In this document: one piece after another, positions 33,004 to 43,693 of the stretch
How the letters are laid out: the number at the start of each line of letters is the position of its first letter
Position numbering within the stretch: position 1 is the first letter of the stretch
DNA from: Piliocolobus tephrosceles
Lineage: Eukaryota > Chordata > Mammalia > Primates > Cercopithecidae
Direction: 5' to 3'
NCBI RefSeq assembly: GCF_002776525.5
Contig: NC_045441.1
Span: 119,088,341-119,152,340 of the forward strand
Length of the DNA stretch: 64,000 nucleotides
Notes under the pieces: generated by a model
What the model was told of the DNA's origin: nothing
Databases searched by the model: none
Seen by the model: only the letters and a program-made list of their open reading frames with translations
Translations under genes and position numbers: made by a program

Positions 33004-33403
33004 NNNNNNNNNNNNNNNNNNNNNNNNNNNNNNNNNNNNNNNNNNNNNNNNNNNNNNNNNNNNNNNNNNNNNNNNNNNNNNNNNNNNNNNNNNNNNNNNN
33101 NNNNNNNNNNNNNNNNNNNNNNNNNNNNNNNNNNNNNNNNNNNNNNNNNNNNNNNNNNNNNNNNNNNNNNNNNNNNNNNNNNNNNNNNNNNNNNNNNNNN
33201 NNNNNNNNNNNNNNNNNNNNNNNNNNNNNNNNNNNNNNNNNNNNNNNNNNNNNNNNNNNNNNNNNNNNNNNNNNNNNNNNNNNNNNNNNNNNNNNNNNNN
33301 NNNNNNNNNNNNNNNNNNNNNNNNNNNNNNNNNNNNNNNNNNNNNNNNNNNNNNNNNNNNNNNNNNNNNNNNNNNNNNNNNNNNNNNNNNNNNNNNNNNN
33401 NNN
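33004..33403. other. Assembly gap (400 N)
   Basis: Begins right after an 18-base T run, so an antisense Alu probably hides in it. Confidence 0.98.
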
Positions 33404-33439
33404 TTGCCAAACCTGAGCCCTTCTCCCTGTGTCCCACAC

Positions 33440-33565
33440 CTAAAGTGAGACACCATCCTCTGTGTGATCCATTCTAACTGGCCTCTCTGCTCCCGCTGTT
33501 TGCCCATAGTGACTTCTCCCCTCACCCTACGGTCTATTCCTCACCCAGGAGCCACAGAGACGTGA
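33440..33565 (+). mobile_element. L2-like fragment
   Basis: ctggcctctctgctcc and ccctacggtctattcctcac follow L2 upstream of the segment seen at 30.5 kb. Interrupted by the next Alus. Confidence 0.55.
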
Positions 33566-33574
33566 GACATTTCT

Positions 33575-33892
33575 TTTTCTTTCCTTTTCTTTTCTCTTCT
33601 TTTTTTTTTTGAGACAGAGTTTCACTGTTGTTGTCCAGACGGGAGTGCAGTGGTGTGATCTCAGCTCACCGAAACCTCTGCCTCCCAGGTTCAAGCAATT
33701 CTCCTGCCTCAGCCTCCCGATAGCTGGGATTATAGATGCCTGGCACCATGCCCATCTAATTTTTGTTTTTTTGGTAGAGACAGGGTTTCACCATGTTGGC
33801 CAGGCTGGTCTTGAGCTCCTGACCTCAGGTGATCCACCTGTCTTGGCCTCCCGAAGTGCTGGGATTATAGGCGTGAGCCACCACACCCGGCC
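33575..33892 (-). mobile_element. AluS-like, antisense
   Basis: TTTTC-rich tail then full body. Confidence 0.95.
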
Positions 33893-33908
33893 TTTTTATC
33901 TATCTATC

Positions 33909-33956
<48 letters not shown>

Positions 33957-33966
33957 CTTATCTATT
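33893..33966. repeat. (TATC)n tetranucleotide repeat
   Basis: About 15 units between two antisense Alus, derived from the tail of the second; GATA on the other strand. Confidence 0.95.
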
Positions 33967-34263
33967 TATTTTTGAGACAGAGTTTTGCTCTTGTTGCCCT
34001 GGCTGCCAGGCTGGAGTGCAGTGGCGTGATCTCGGCTCACTGCAACCTCTGTGCCCTGGGTTCAAGCGATTCTCCTGCCTCAGCCTCCAGAGTAGCTGGG
34101 ATTACAGGTGTGTGCCACCACGCCCGGCTAATTTTGTGTTTTTAGTAGAGACAGGGTTTCTCCATGTTGGTCAGGCTGGTCTCGAACTCCAGACCTCAGG
34201 TGATCCACTGGCCTCAGCCTCCCAAAGTGCTGAGATTACAGGCATGAGCCACCGTGCCTGGCC
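33967..34263 (-). mobile_element. AluS-like, antisense
   Basis: Full body with a short gccctggctgcc duplication at its start. Confidence 0.95.
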
Positions 34264-34391
34264 TAAGATGTTTTAAGTTTGAATATGTATTTATTTAAAA
34301 CACAAGTAAATTTCAGTATTTATATGTTTCTATGTGTATGTATATGCGTATACATGTATGTACACACATGGTAATAATATATATGGTTCTG

Positions 34392-34436
34392 CTATTAGCT
34401 TTTTCTTTTTATTAAGGTATAATTGACAAATAAAAA

Positions 34437-34467
<31 letters not shown>

Positions 34468-34690
34468 GAGACGGGGTCTCGCTCTGTCAGCCTCCCGCCT
34501 CAGCCTCCCAAAGTGTTGAGATTACAGGTGTGAGCCACCGTGCCAGGCCAAAATTGTGTATTGTATGGTATAATATTATAACATAATATTTGGATATATG
34601 TATACATGATGAAACGGTTAAATCCAGCTACTTAACATACTCATCACCTCACATGTTCATCATTTTTTGTTATGAGACAGAAATGTTTAA
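34392..34690. mobile_element. Old L1-type fragment, interrupted
   Basis: attaaggtataattgacaaa and atactcatcacctcacatg resemble a common old L1 3' segment, split by the deleted Alu at 34452-34549. Confidence 0.5.
34452..34549 (-). mobile_element. Alu with large internal deletion, antisense
   Basis: The poly-T/right-arm end is joined to the left-arm 5' end; about 200 bp missing. Duplication AAAATTGTGT on both sides. Confidence 0.85.
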
Positions 34691-34691
34691 A

Positions 34692-34729
34692 CTCTGTCTC
34701 TACTAAAAATACAAATATTAGCCAGGCAT
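34692..34729 (+). mobile_element. Internal Alu fragment
   Basis: Only the ctctgtctctactaaaaata segment, fused directly to the next Alu. Confidence 0.7.
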
Positions 34730-35017
34730 CATGGTGGACACCTGTAATCCCAGCACTATGGGAGGCCGAGGCAGGTGGATCACTTGAGGTTAGGAGTTCG
34801 AGACCAGCCTGGCCAAAAAGGTAAAACCCTGTCTCTGCTAAAAATACAAAAATTAGCCGGGCATGGTGATGGCACCTGTAATCCTAGCTACTCAGGAGGC
34901 TGAAGCAGGAGAGTCGCTTAAACCTGGGAGGCAAACATTGCAGTGAGCTGAGATTGTGGCACTGCACTAAGGCATGGGCGACAGAGCGAGACTCTGTCTC
35001 CAAAAAAAAAAAAAAAA
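34730..35017 (+). mobile_element. AluS-like, sense
   Basis: Full body, poly(A). Confidence 0.94.
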
Positions 35018-35026
35018 GGTTAAGTA

Positions 35027-35327
35027 TGGCCTGGCATAGTAGCTCAAGCCTGTAGTCCCAGCACTTTGGGAAGCCAGGGTGAAAGCATGACTTGAGCCCA
35101 GGAGTTCAAGAGCAGCCTGGGCAACAAGGAGACCCCATTTCTACAAAAAGAATCTTTAAATTAGCTGAACATGGTAGCATGTGCCTGTGGTGCCAGCTAC
35201 CCAGGAGGCTGAGGTGGGAGGATCGCTTGAGCATGGCGGGTTGAGGCTTCAGTGAGCTATGTTCATGCCACTATATTCTAGCCTGGGTGACAGAGTGAGA
35301 CCCTGTCTCAAAAAAAAAAAAGAAAAA
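35027..35327 (+). mobile_element. AluJ-like, sense
   Basis: Flanks GGTTAAGTATGGC / AGTTAAGTCTGGC. Confidence 0.94.
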
Positions 35328-35357
35328 GTTAAGTCTGGCAAAATTTGTTAACCAAAT

Positions 35358-35621
35358 TTGTTTTGTTTTGTTTTGTTTCGTGTGATCTCAGCTCACTTCA
35401 ACTTGTGCTTCCTGGGTTCAAGCGTTTCTCCTGCCTCACCCTCCTTAGTAGCTGGGACTACAGGCATGTGCCACCACACCTGGCTAATTTTTGTATTTTT
35501 GGTAGAGACGGGGTTTCACCATGTTGGCCAGGCTGGTCTTGAACTCCTGGCCTCTGGTGATCTGCCCACCTCGAGCCTCCCAGAGTGCTGGGATTACAGG
35601 CATGAGCCACCGCATCCTGCC
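35358..35621 (-). mobile_element. Alu, antisense, missing right-arm 3' end
   Basis: A TTTTG repeat tail joins directly at gtgatctcagctcac. Confidence 0.92.
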
Positions 35622-35731
35622 TCCAAAGTTTTCTTATTCCCAACAATGCAAGCCAGGACTCCTCTGCTAATTTTGCTGGAGAAGTGAGGTTGCATTAGAG
35701 GAAAGTGAGATGTATCAATTTACTTAGGTTG

Positions 35732-36037
35732 GGCCGGGGCACGGTGGCTCAAGCCTGTAGTCCCAGCACTTTGGGAGGCCGAGACGAATGGATCACAAGG
35801 TCAGGAGATCGAGACCATCCTGGCTAACCTGGTGAAACCCCGTCTCTACTAAAAAATACAAAAAACTAGCCGGGCGAGGTGGCAGGCGCCTATAGTCCCA
35901 GCTACTCGGGAGGCTGAGGCAGGAGAATGGCATGAACCCGAAAGGCGGAGCTTGCAGTGAGCTGAGATCCAGCCACTGCACTCCAGCCTGGGCGACAGAG
36001 CGAGACTCCGTCTCAAAAAAAAAAAAAAAAAAAAAAA
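35732..36037 (+). mobile_element. AluY, monkey variant, sense
   Basis: ctcaagcctg, ctagccgggcgagg and gagatccagccactgc; pure poly(A). Confidence 0.95.
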
Positions 36038-36351
36038 GATAAATTTGCTTAGTTGACTAAAGGAAAAGAAAGCTAAAGTGGGAAAGCAGGACTCTGATTT
36101 CTTTCCCTCCCTCAGTTTCTCTCATTCTTACTTTCTCCTGCTGTTTCTAAAGCTTCTTTAGTTTCTCCAGGGTGCTCTGGTTGCTTGGCCTGTAAATGCC
36201 TTTGGCCTTCCTCCAGAGGTCACACGGCAAAGGATCCATTGTGCCTTCAGCTGACAGCTCTGTATCGTCAAGCAGGAGAAGGGGTGAAGGATAATTTTTA
36301 CCAAACTGTATGATGTTTGGCTAGATTCCTATCACATTCTGTTTGGCTAAA
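36038..36351. other. Unique intergenic sequence
   Basis: No element recognised. Confidence 0.5.
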
Positions 36352-36366
36352 AATGAAACTGTTCTA

Positions 36367-36669
36367 GGCCGGGCACGGTGGCTCACGCCTATAATCCCAG
36401 CACTTTGTGAGGCCAAGGCGAGTGGATCACGAGGTCAGGAGTTCGAGACCAGCCTGGCCAACATGGTGAAACCCTGTCTCTACTGAAAATGCAAAAATTA
36501 TCTGGGCGTGGTGGTGTGTGCCTGTAGTCCCAGCTACTTGGGAGGCTGAGGAAGGAGAATCGCTTGAACTCGGGAGGCAGAGGTTGCAGTGAACCGAGAT
36601 CACGCCATTGCACTCCAGCCTGGCGACAGGGTGAGACTCTGTCTCAAAAAAAAAAAAAAAAAAAAAAAA
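36367..36669 (+). mobile_element. AluS/Y-like, sense
   Basis: First of three head-to-tail Alus at one target site (AATGAAACTGTTCTA at 36352-36366). Confidence 0.95.
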
Positions 36670-36681
36670 GACGCTGTTCCA

Positions 36682-36983
36682 GGCCGGGCGCATTGGCTCA
36701 TGCCTGTAATCCCAGCACTTTGGGAGGCCAAAGTAGGTGAATCACCTGAGGTCAGGAGTTTGAGACCAGCCTGACCAACATGGAGAAACCCCGTCTCTAT
36801 GAAAAATACAAAATTATCAATTAGCTGGGTGTGGTGGTGCGTGCCTGTAAACCCAGCTATCGGAAGGCTGAGGCAGGAGAATCGCTTGAACCTGGGAGGC
36901 AGAGGTTGCAGTGAGCCGAGATTGCACCATTGCACTCCAGCCTGGGCAATAAGAGTGAAACTCTGTCTCAAAAAAATAATAAT
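36682..36983 (+). mobile_element. AluS-like, sense
   Basis: Preceded by a copy of the same target (GACGCTGTTCCA). Confidence 0.95.
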
Positions 36984-37304
36984 AGGCCGGGCGCAGTGGC
37001 TCAAGCCTGTAATCCCAGCACTTTGGGAGGCCGAGACGGGCGGATCACGCGGTCAGGCGATTGAGACCATCCTGGCTAACACGGTGAAACCCCGTCTCTA
37101 CTAAAAAATACAAAAAATCTAGCCGGGCGAGGTGGTGGGCGCCTATAGTCCCAGCTACTTGGGAGGCTGAGGCAGGAGAATGGCGTAAACCTGGGAGACG
37201 GAGCTTGCAGTGAGCTGAGATCCGGCCACTGCACTCCAGCCTGGGCGACAGAGCCAGACTCCGTCTCAAAAAAAAAAAAAAAGAAAGAAAAAATAATAAT
37301 AATA
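36984..37304 (+). mobile_element. AluY, monkey variant, sense
   Basis: gagatccggccactgc and ctagccgggcgagg; inserted in the tail of the previous Alu. The target (AATGAAGCTGTTCCA) recurs at 37305-37319. Confidence 0.95.
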
Positions 37305-37436
37305 AATGAAGCTGTTCCAATACCATATTTTTGGTTACCTGGACAGTGGTTGGGCCAGTGATCTAGGCCTTCTGCATAGTTTCAAGCCCAGCGCAAACTT
37401 GGAAGGTCTCTAGGCCTTGCAGACACTTGCTTCGTT

Positions 37437-37456
37437 TTTGTTGTTGTTGTTGTTGT
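37437..37456. repeat. (TTG)n
   Basis: Trinucleotide run at the tail of the next Alu. Confidence 0.9.
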
Positions 37457-37457
37457 T

Positions 37458-37755
37458 TTTCTTTTTTTTCTTTTAAGACGAAGTCTCGCTCTGTCGCCCA
37501 GGCTGGAGTGTAAGGGTGTGATCTCGGCTCGCTGCAACGTCTGCCTCCTGGGTTCAAGTCATTCTCCTGCCTCAGCCTCCCAAGTAGCTGGGACTACAGG
37601 CATACACCACCACACCCAGCTAATTTTTGTGTTTTTAGTAGAGATGGGTTTTACCATGTTGGCCAGGCTGGTCGCAAACTCCCGACCTCAAGTGATCCGT
37701 CCGCCTCGTCCTCCCAAAGTGCTGGGATTACAGGTGTGAGTCACCACGCCAGGAC
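37458..37755 (-). mobile_element. AluS-like, antisense
   Basis: Full body. Confidence 0.95.
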
Positions 37756-38824
37756 AAGATAGTTGCATCATTTTGTCATGAGGAGAGAGCACAAGAAATC
37801 TTTCAATTCACATACTTTTTAAATGAAAACCAGTGCTTACAGAAGTTGCAGTCACAATACATCTGGCTGCTCAGAATATCAAATTTAGAATCCAAACAGT
37901 TTTTCCCTAAGTCAATGTTCCGGACCCAGTTTATATACCTCCTTAGATTTGCTAAGCCCCACTCCTTCCCAGGCCTTGGTCCTGCCTGGGTCTCTCAGTC
38001 TTGCTGTGTTTCCGGTGTAGCGGGAGCAGTGCCGGCTGCATCCTTCTGTGGCCCTCCAGGCACAGCTGTCACTGCCATGGCCTCTTTCCTCACACAGCCA
38101 CTGCCTCAACCTCTCCTAGGAGTGAGGGCCAAGGTGCAGCAGCTCCAGCACCGAACTGGAGTCCAGGACCTTCTGGCTCCCCAGTAGTTGCTGAGAGGGG
38201 CCCAGTAACACAATCCGCACATGAAGGGGAGTTAACACCGTGGGGTGGACTTTGACCGAAAAGAGAGAGGAGGCTGGAAGGAGCTCGCAGTGGCTCATTC
38301 TGCTGCTGCTTTGTCCGCATGTGATTCTTCCAACACTTGGAGGCCCCCAATGAATGAAAACACAACGACCTGTCATCCATAATGAGAACACATTCCTTCC
38401 TTCCTTCACTGCCTAGCTTCCCCTCTTCCTCACTCTTGCTGCCCTAGGCTTGCAGCCCTCCCCAGTGAAACAGTAACCTTCGGGCTTTGCCTCCAACTCT
38501 GTTTTCTAGGAAGTCACGTCCAGACAGGCAAACTATGCATTTACTTGAGGGCAGGAGCTTTACAAACCCTCCTGCTTTTCTACTTTGCACCCTTGAGTAG
38601 AAACTTCTCTCCTCTCTGGGAGAGAATGGTACTAGAAAAATAACTCTATCCCTTCTTCCAACCTCCAGTACGCCAAGGGGTGAGCACCAGCCCTTGGCAG
38701 GAAGAAAGGGGGTGACTGTCCTGCATGTAGCCAGTAGTGTTGTCTAAGACTGGGGTTGGGGGAGAGTAAGTTGAATTCTGTGAGGAAAAGATAGGAAGCC
38801 CATTTTGATGTAGACACCAAACAA
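37756..38824. other. Unique intergenic sequence
   Basis: 1.07 kb, GC-richer in 37980-38300. Open frames up to 113 codons have no recognised homology and no gene-like context. It may include an old repeat I cannot name. Confidence 0.5.
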
Positions 38825-39121
38825 TTTTTTTTTTTTTTTCAGACAGAGTTTCACTCTTGTCACACAGGCTGGAGTGCAGTGATGCGATCCCAGCTCACTG
38901 CAACCTCTGCCTCCCGGGTTCAAGTCATTCTCCTGCCTCAGCCTCCCAATAGCTGCGATTACAGGCACCCACCACCACACCCAGCTAATTTTTGTATTTT
39001 TAGTAGAGACGGGGTTTCTCCATGTTGGTCAGGCTGGTCTCGAACTCCTGACCTTAGGTGATCTGCCCGCCTCGGCCTCTCTAAGTGCTGGGATTACAGA
39101 TGTGAGCCGTGGAGCTTGGCC
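38825..39121 (-). mobile_element. AluS-like, antisense
   Basis: Poly-T start, full body. Confidence 0.95.
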
Positions 39122-39742
39122 ATTACCTGTATCTTCTTGCCTCAGAAGGAACGTTTGTGCAGACACTGCCTTTCCTAAAGTCAGTGTTTGACTTTCTGGT
39201 CCCCTGAGGCTATTTTCCTTCTCTCCCCACCCCCACCCCTAAACAGCTATTCCTTGTTTTCTTGCAGAAGGCCCCACCCAGGCCTCACCTTCCCCTCCTC
39301 CCCTCCATGGTGGCTTTTAGTGCTTGTGTGATTCACACGCGTGCGTGTGTCTTTGTTTGCGGCTCTGTTCACCTCTCTGATGCCTGAAGTTTGAACTCCT
39401 GAAAAGGAAACTTTCTGGTATTCACTGGCATTGAATAAAGACAGGAAATAAGTGTCTCAGCACAGAAGAATTTCAGCGTATGCTACATTATCTAAGCTAC
39501 CTCCTTGCCTGGGATTTTTAACCAGTGCACAAAGAAGGGGTAAACCTCCCACATTCTTTATCTGAGAGCTTCTGAAACACACTCAGGGTATCAGAACCAC
39601 TGGCCTGGCCTCTTGGTTACTCACAAGGCTGGTCCTGGCCACCAGCAATGACCAGTTAGCTTCCCTGCTTCCATCCAGCCAAGACCTAGCCAGGACTTGT
39701 CTGTCGTGCCTGGTATTTTCTCTTGTTAAACTCCTGACTTCT
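39122..39742. other. Unique intergenic sequence
   Basis: No element or exon recognised. Confidence 0.5.
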
Positions 39743-39759
39743 GGGTTATCCTCAATTCT

Positions 39760-40230
39760 TTTTTTTTTTTTTTTTTTGAAATGGAGTTTCACTCTGCCGC
39801 CCAGGCTGGAGTGCAGTGGCGCGATCTTGGCTCACTGCAAGCTCCACCTCCCGGATTCACGCCATGCTGGGCGTGGTGGCGGGTGCCTGTAATCCCACCT
39901 ACTCAGGAGGCTGAGGCAGGAGAATGACTTGAACCTGGGAGGCAGAGGTTGCAGTGAACCGAGATTGCACCACTGCACTCCAGCCTGTGTGACAAGAGCG
40001 AAACTCCGTCTCAAAAAAAAAAAAAATTTGGTTGGTGTCTTCATCAAAATGGGCTTCCTGTCTTTTCCTCCCAAAAAAAAAAAAAAAAAAAAAAGCTAAT
40101 TTTTGTATTTTTAGTAGGGATGGAGTTTCACCGTATTAGCCAGGATGGTCTCGATCTCCTGACCTCGTGATCCTCCCACCTCGACCTCCCAAAGTGCTGG
40201 GATTACAGGCATGAGCCACCATGCCTGGCC
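39760..40230 (-). mobile_element. Alu, antisense, split by another insertion
   Basis: Pieces 39760-39865 and 40095-40230 are one antisense Alu. Its outer duplication GGGTTATCCTCAATTCT (39743-39759) / GGGTTACCCTCAATTCT (40232-40248) is preserved. Confidence 0.93.
39866..40094 (+). mobile_element. 5'-truncated Alu with second poly(A) block
   Basis: Right arm of a sense Alu (39866-40012), its poly(A), then about 47 bp of non-Alu sequence and a second ~21-base poly(A) (40074-40094). This is the layout of a read-through transcript (3' transduction) inserted into the host Alu. Confidence 0.8.
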
Positions 40231-40248
40231 AGGGTTACCCTCAATTCT

Positions 40249-40748
40249 CAAATCTCTCTCCGCAACCCTGAAGGGGAGAAGAAGGGGTGCAGTAGCTTTG
40301 GGAAATGCTTGTCTTTAGGGCAGGGAAGGTGTAAGAAGTCCCTGGAGTCCTCTCTGCAGTGAGTTCCCCGTCTCGGGTTCCCTCCCCCACTGGCAACTGG
40401 GCTCAGAGCTGCTGGCTTCCTCCAGAAGCCAATGGAATGGAAGGCCCTCTGCCCGGACACTGCGGAGTGTGAAGTTCACCTGCATGCGGGCCACTCCCTC
40501 GGAGGGAGCCAAGGCTGGGGAGGTTTGGGAGGAAACTCTCAGAGAGGTGCCAGGATGCTTCTCCACACTTACAAATCCAACTGCTCACCCCTACCTTACA
40601 AGCCATTAGTTCCTCAAAAGGAAACAAACAGTAAGACCTGCAGGAAAACTGAGGGAACATTTAGAATTCAAATAGAATAACCACAGCGGCTTGTAGATCT
40701 GAAATTATTTTTCACTTTTAGTATCCTTCCTGATTTAATTAAAAAAAA
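40249..40748. other. Unique intergenic sequence
   Basis: No element recognised. Confidence 0.5.
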
Positions 40749-41020
40749 TTTTTTTTTTGAAACGAAGTGTCACTCTGTTGCCCACGCTAGAGTACAGTGG
40801 TGCTATATCGGCTCACTGCAACCTCCGCCTCCTGAGTTCAAGTGATTCTCCTACCTCAGCCTCCTGAGCAGCTGGGATTACAGGTGCCCGCCACCACAAC
40901 CAGTTAATTTTTGTATTTTTGGTAGAGACGGGGTTTCACCATGTTGGTCAGGCTGGTCCTGAACTGCTGACCTCAGGTGATCCACCCAAAGATTACAGGC
41001 GTGAGCTCCCGCGCCCAGCC
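40749..41020 (-). mobile_element. AluS-like, antisense, small left-arm deletion
   Basis: Flanks TCCTTCCTGATTT / TCCTTTCTGATTT. Confidence 0.94.
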
Positions 41021-41051
41021 TCCTTTCTGATTTGAAAACTAATATGTTCCT

Positions 41052-41333
41052 GGCTCCCAGCACTTTGGGAGGCCAAGGTGGGCGGATCACTTGAGGTCAG
41101 GAGTTTGAGACCAGCCTGGGCCACATGGTGAAACGCCATCTCTACTAAAACTACAAAAATTAGCTGGGCATGGTGGTGCACTCCTGTCATCCCAGTTACT
41201 TGGGAGGCTGAGGCAGGAGAATTGCTTGAACCCGGGAGGCAGAGGTTGCAGTGACCCGAGATCATGCCACTGTGCTCCAGCCTAGGCAACAGAACAAGAC
41301 TCCATCTCAAAAAAAAAAAAAAAAAAAAAAAAG
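41052..41333 (+). mobile_element. Alu, sense, 5' truncated
   Basis: Lacks about 26 nt; perfect duplication TAATATGTTCCT (41040-41051, 41334-41345). Confidence 0.95.
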
Positions 41334-41389
41334 TAATATGTTCCTAGTGGGGAAAACTTGGAACATGTAAAGAAAATAACGGTCTTAAG

Positions 41390-41690
41390 GCCGGGCGCGG
41401 GTGGCTCACGCCTATAATCCCAACACTTTGGGAGGCTGAGGCAAGTGGATCACTAGGTCAGGAGATGGAGATCATCCTGGCTAACACGGTGAAACCTCTA
41501 CTCCACTAAAAATACAATAAATTAGCCGGGCATGGTGGCGGGGCGCCTGTAGTCCCAGCTACTCGGGAGGCTGAGGCAGGAGAATGGCGTGAACCTGGGA
41601 GGCAGAGCTTGCAGTGAGCCTAGATCGCGCCACTTCACTCCAGCCTGGGCGACAGAGCAAGACTCCATCTCAAAAAGAAAAAGAAAAGAA
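41390..41690 (+). mobile_element. AluY-like, sense
   Basis: Flanks ACGGTCTTAA / ACAGTCTTGG. Confidence 0.95.
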
Positions 41691-41782
41691 CAGTCTTGGA
41701 GCTTCATCAGTGACAAGTTAAGAAAAAAAAAAAAAAGGAAAAAGGAAAAGAAAATAACAGCTATCTGTAATCCCACCTCCCA

Positions 41783-41949
41783 ATTAACTGGGTGTGGTGG
41801 TGCAAGTCTGTGGTCCCAGCTACTAGGAGGCTGAGGCAGAAGAATGACTTGAGTCCAGGACGTCGAGGCTGCAGTGACCTATGATTGTACCTCATAACAC
41901 TCCAGCCTAGGAAAGCAAGATCCTGTCTCTTAAAAATGAAAGAAAAAAA
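41783..41949 (+). mobile_element. Alu monomer (right-arm/FRAM-like), sense
   Basis: One arm with a tail. Together with the next Alu it is flanked by TAATCCCACCTCCCA (41768-41782, 42274-42288). Confidence 0.85.
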
Positions 41950-42272
41950 GGTTGGGCATGGTGGCTCACACCTCTAATCCCAGCACTTTGGGAGGCCGAG
42001 GTGGGCAGATCACGAGGTCAGGAGTTCGAGACCAGCTTGGCCAACATGACAGAACCCTGCCTCCACTAAAAATACAAAAATTAGCCAGGTGTGGTGGCAC
42101 ACGCCTATAATCCCAGATACCCAGGAGGCCGAGGCATGAGGATCACTTGAATCTGCATGGTGGAGGTTGCAGTGAGCCAAGATTGCACCACTGCACTCCA
42201 GCCTGGGCAACAGAGACAACTCTGTCTCAAAAAAAAAAAGGAAAAAAGAAAGAAAAATAAAAGAAAAAAATC
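41950..42272 (+). mobile_element. AluS-like, sense
   Basis: Full body with a long GAAA-rich tail. Confidence 0.95.
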
Positions 42273-42273
42273 A

Positions 42274-42511
42274 TAATCCCACCTCCCAGAGAAAACTTCC
42301 CTAATATTTGGCATATGTTTATTTTTATGTTCACATATTTTAGCATAGTTGAATTATGTTGTGTATATATGTTTGTATCACCTTTTTTCACTTACTATAT
42401 CATTAGCACCTGCCCCTACCCCATCATTGTTTAGCTGTTGCAAAGTATTGCATCATATGGAGGTACCATGATGTATTTAATTGTTGGTCAATTGATGGAA
42501 AGTTTTTGCAT
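42274..42511. mobile_element. Old L1-like sequence
   Basis: tatttttatgttcacatatt, then catatggaggtaccatgatg: resembles the old L1M/L1 3' segment with predicted reverse orientation. Diverged. Confidence 0.45.
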
Positions 42512-42840
42512 CTCTTTTCTTTTCTTTCTTTCTTTTTCTTTTCTTTTTTTTTTTTTTTTGAGATGGAGTCTTACTCTGTCACCCAGGCTAGAGTGCAGTG
42601 GTGTGATCTCAGCTCATTGCAACCTTCACCTCCCGGGTTCAAGCAATCCTCCTGCCTCAGTCTCCCGAGAAGCTGGAGCTACAGGTGCGTGCCACCATGC
42701 CTGGCTAATTTTTGTATTTTTAGTAGAGATGGAGTTTCACCATGTTGGCCAGGCTGGTTTCGAACTCCTGACCTCAGGTGATCTGCCCGCCTCGGCCTCC
42801 CAAGCGCTGGGATTATAGGCGTGAGCCACTGCGCCCTGCC
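42512..42840 (-). mobile_element. AluS-like, antisense
   Basis: TTTTC-rich tail then body. Confidence 0.95.
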
Positions 42841-43087
42841 TCCGAAGACATTTTGAAATAAATAATTGACCCACCCACACCTAAAAAAAAAAAATAGCTT
42901 AATTTTGTTCATTAGCAAAAGATTGTCTTACTGGGCTATTAAGAGAGGAAAGGAAAAATCCCCTGATGTGTCCATAATGTTGTGTTAGGGCAAAATCTAT
43001 CTTTGGCTGCAGCTAGAGCACAATCAGAGTGTGGCCAAGGTAAAGCGCCCACCAGAGCCAGGAGACTAGAATATTTATGGAATGTTA

Positions 43088-43490
43088 GGCTGGGCATGGT
43101 GGCTCATGCCTGTAATCCCAGCACTTTGGTAGACCAAGGTGGGAGCATGGCTTGAGCCCAGGAGTTCAAGACCAGCATGGGCAACATAGCGAAACCCCGT
43201 CTCTATAAAAAATGAAAAATTAGCGGGGCGTGGTGGTGCACACCTGTAGTCTCAGATACTTGGGAGGCTGAGGTCGGAGGATGGCTTGAGCTTAGGAGTT
43301 TGAGGCTGCAGTGAGCTATGGTCACACCACTGCCACCCAGCGTGGGTGACAGAGTGAGATTCTGTCTCTTTTTTTTTTTGAGACGGAGTCTCGCTCTGTT
43401 GCCAGGCCGGAGTGCAGTGGCACTATCTTGGGCTCACTGCCACCACTCCCAGCCGAAACCCCGTCTCTTGAAAAAAAAAAAAAAAAAAAA
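43088..43490 (+). mobile_element. AluJ-like, sense, with folded-back 3' end
   Basis: Normal to 43369, then an antisense Alu stretch (about 43370-43443), then a second sense 3' piece (gaaaccccgtctcttg) with poly(A). GAATGTTA flanks the whole (43080-43087, 43491-43498). Confidence 0.85.
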
Positions 43491-43498
43491 AGAATGTT

Positions 43499-43693
43499 AA
43501 AGTTCACTGTTATCTTTGTGTAATTAGTTGATTAATGTCTCTGATGGTACTGGGAGCTCCACAAGTGTGAAAACCAGATCTCTCTTATGATGTATTCCTA
43601 AGGCCCAGCAGAGTCACTGGAGTGTACAGTCAAGTGCTCAGTAAAGATGTAATCAGTGCTTAGATAGGGTGCCTCACCTGCTTTTCTATTGTT
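43499..43693 (+). mobile_element. Possible L2 remnant
   Basis: gggagctccacaagtgtga, then caagtgctcagtaaagatg loosely follows the L2 3' end. Confidence 0.35.

Noticed and set aside
32956..33525. Open frames spanning the N runs
   Set aside because: Produced by translating the gap.
29214..34700. Search for CRISPR-like or phage-like arrays
   Set aside because: All periodic signals here are Alu copies or microsatellites in primate DNA.
37846..38187. 113-codon plus-strand frame in single-copy DNA
   Set aside because: No known domain, no promoter or splice context; GC-rich chance frame.
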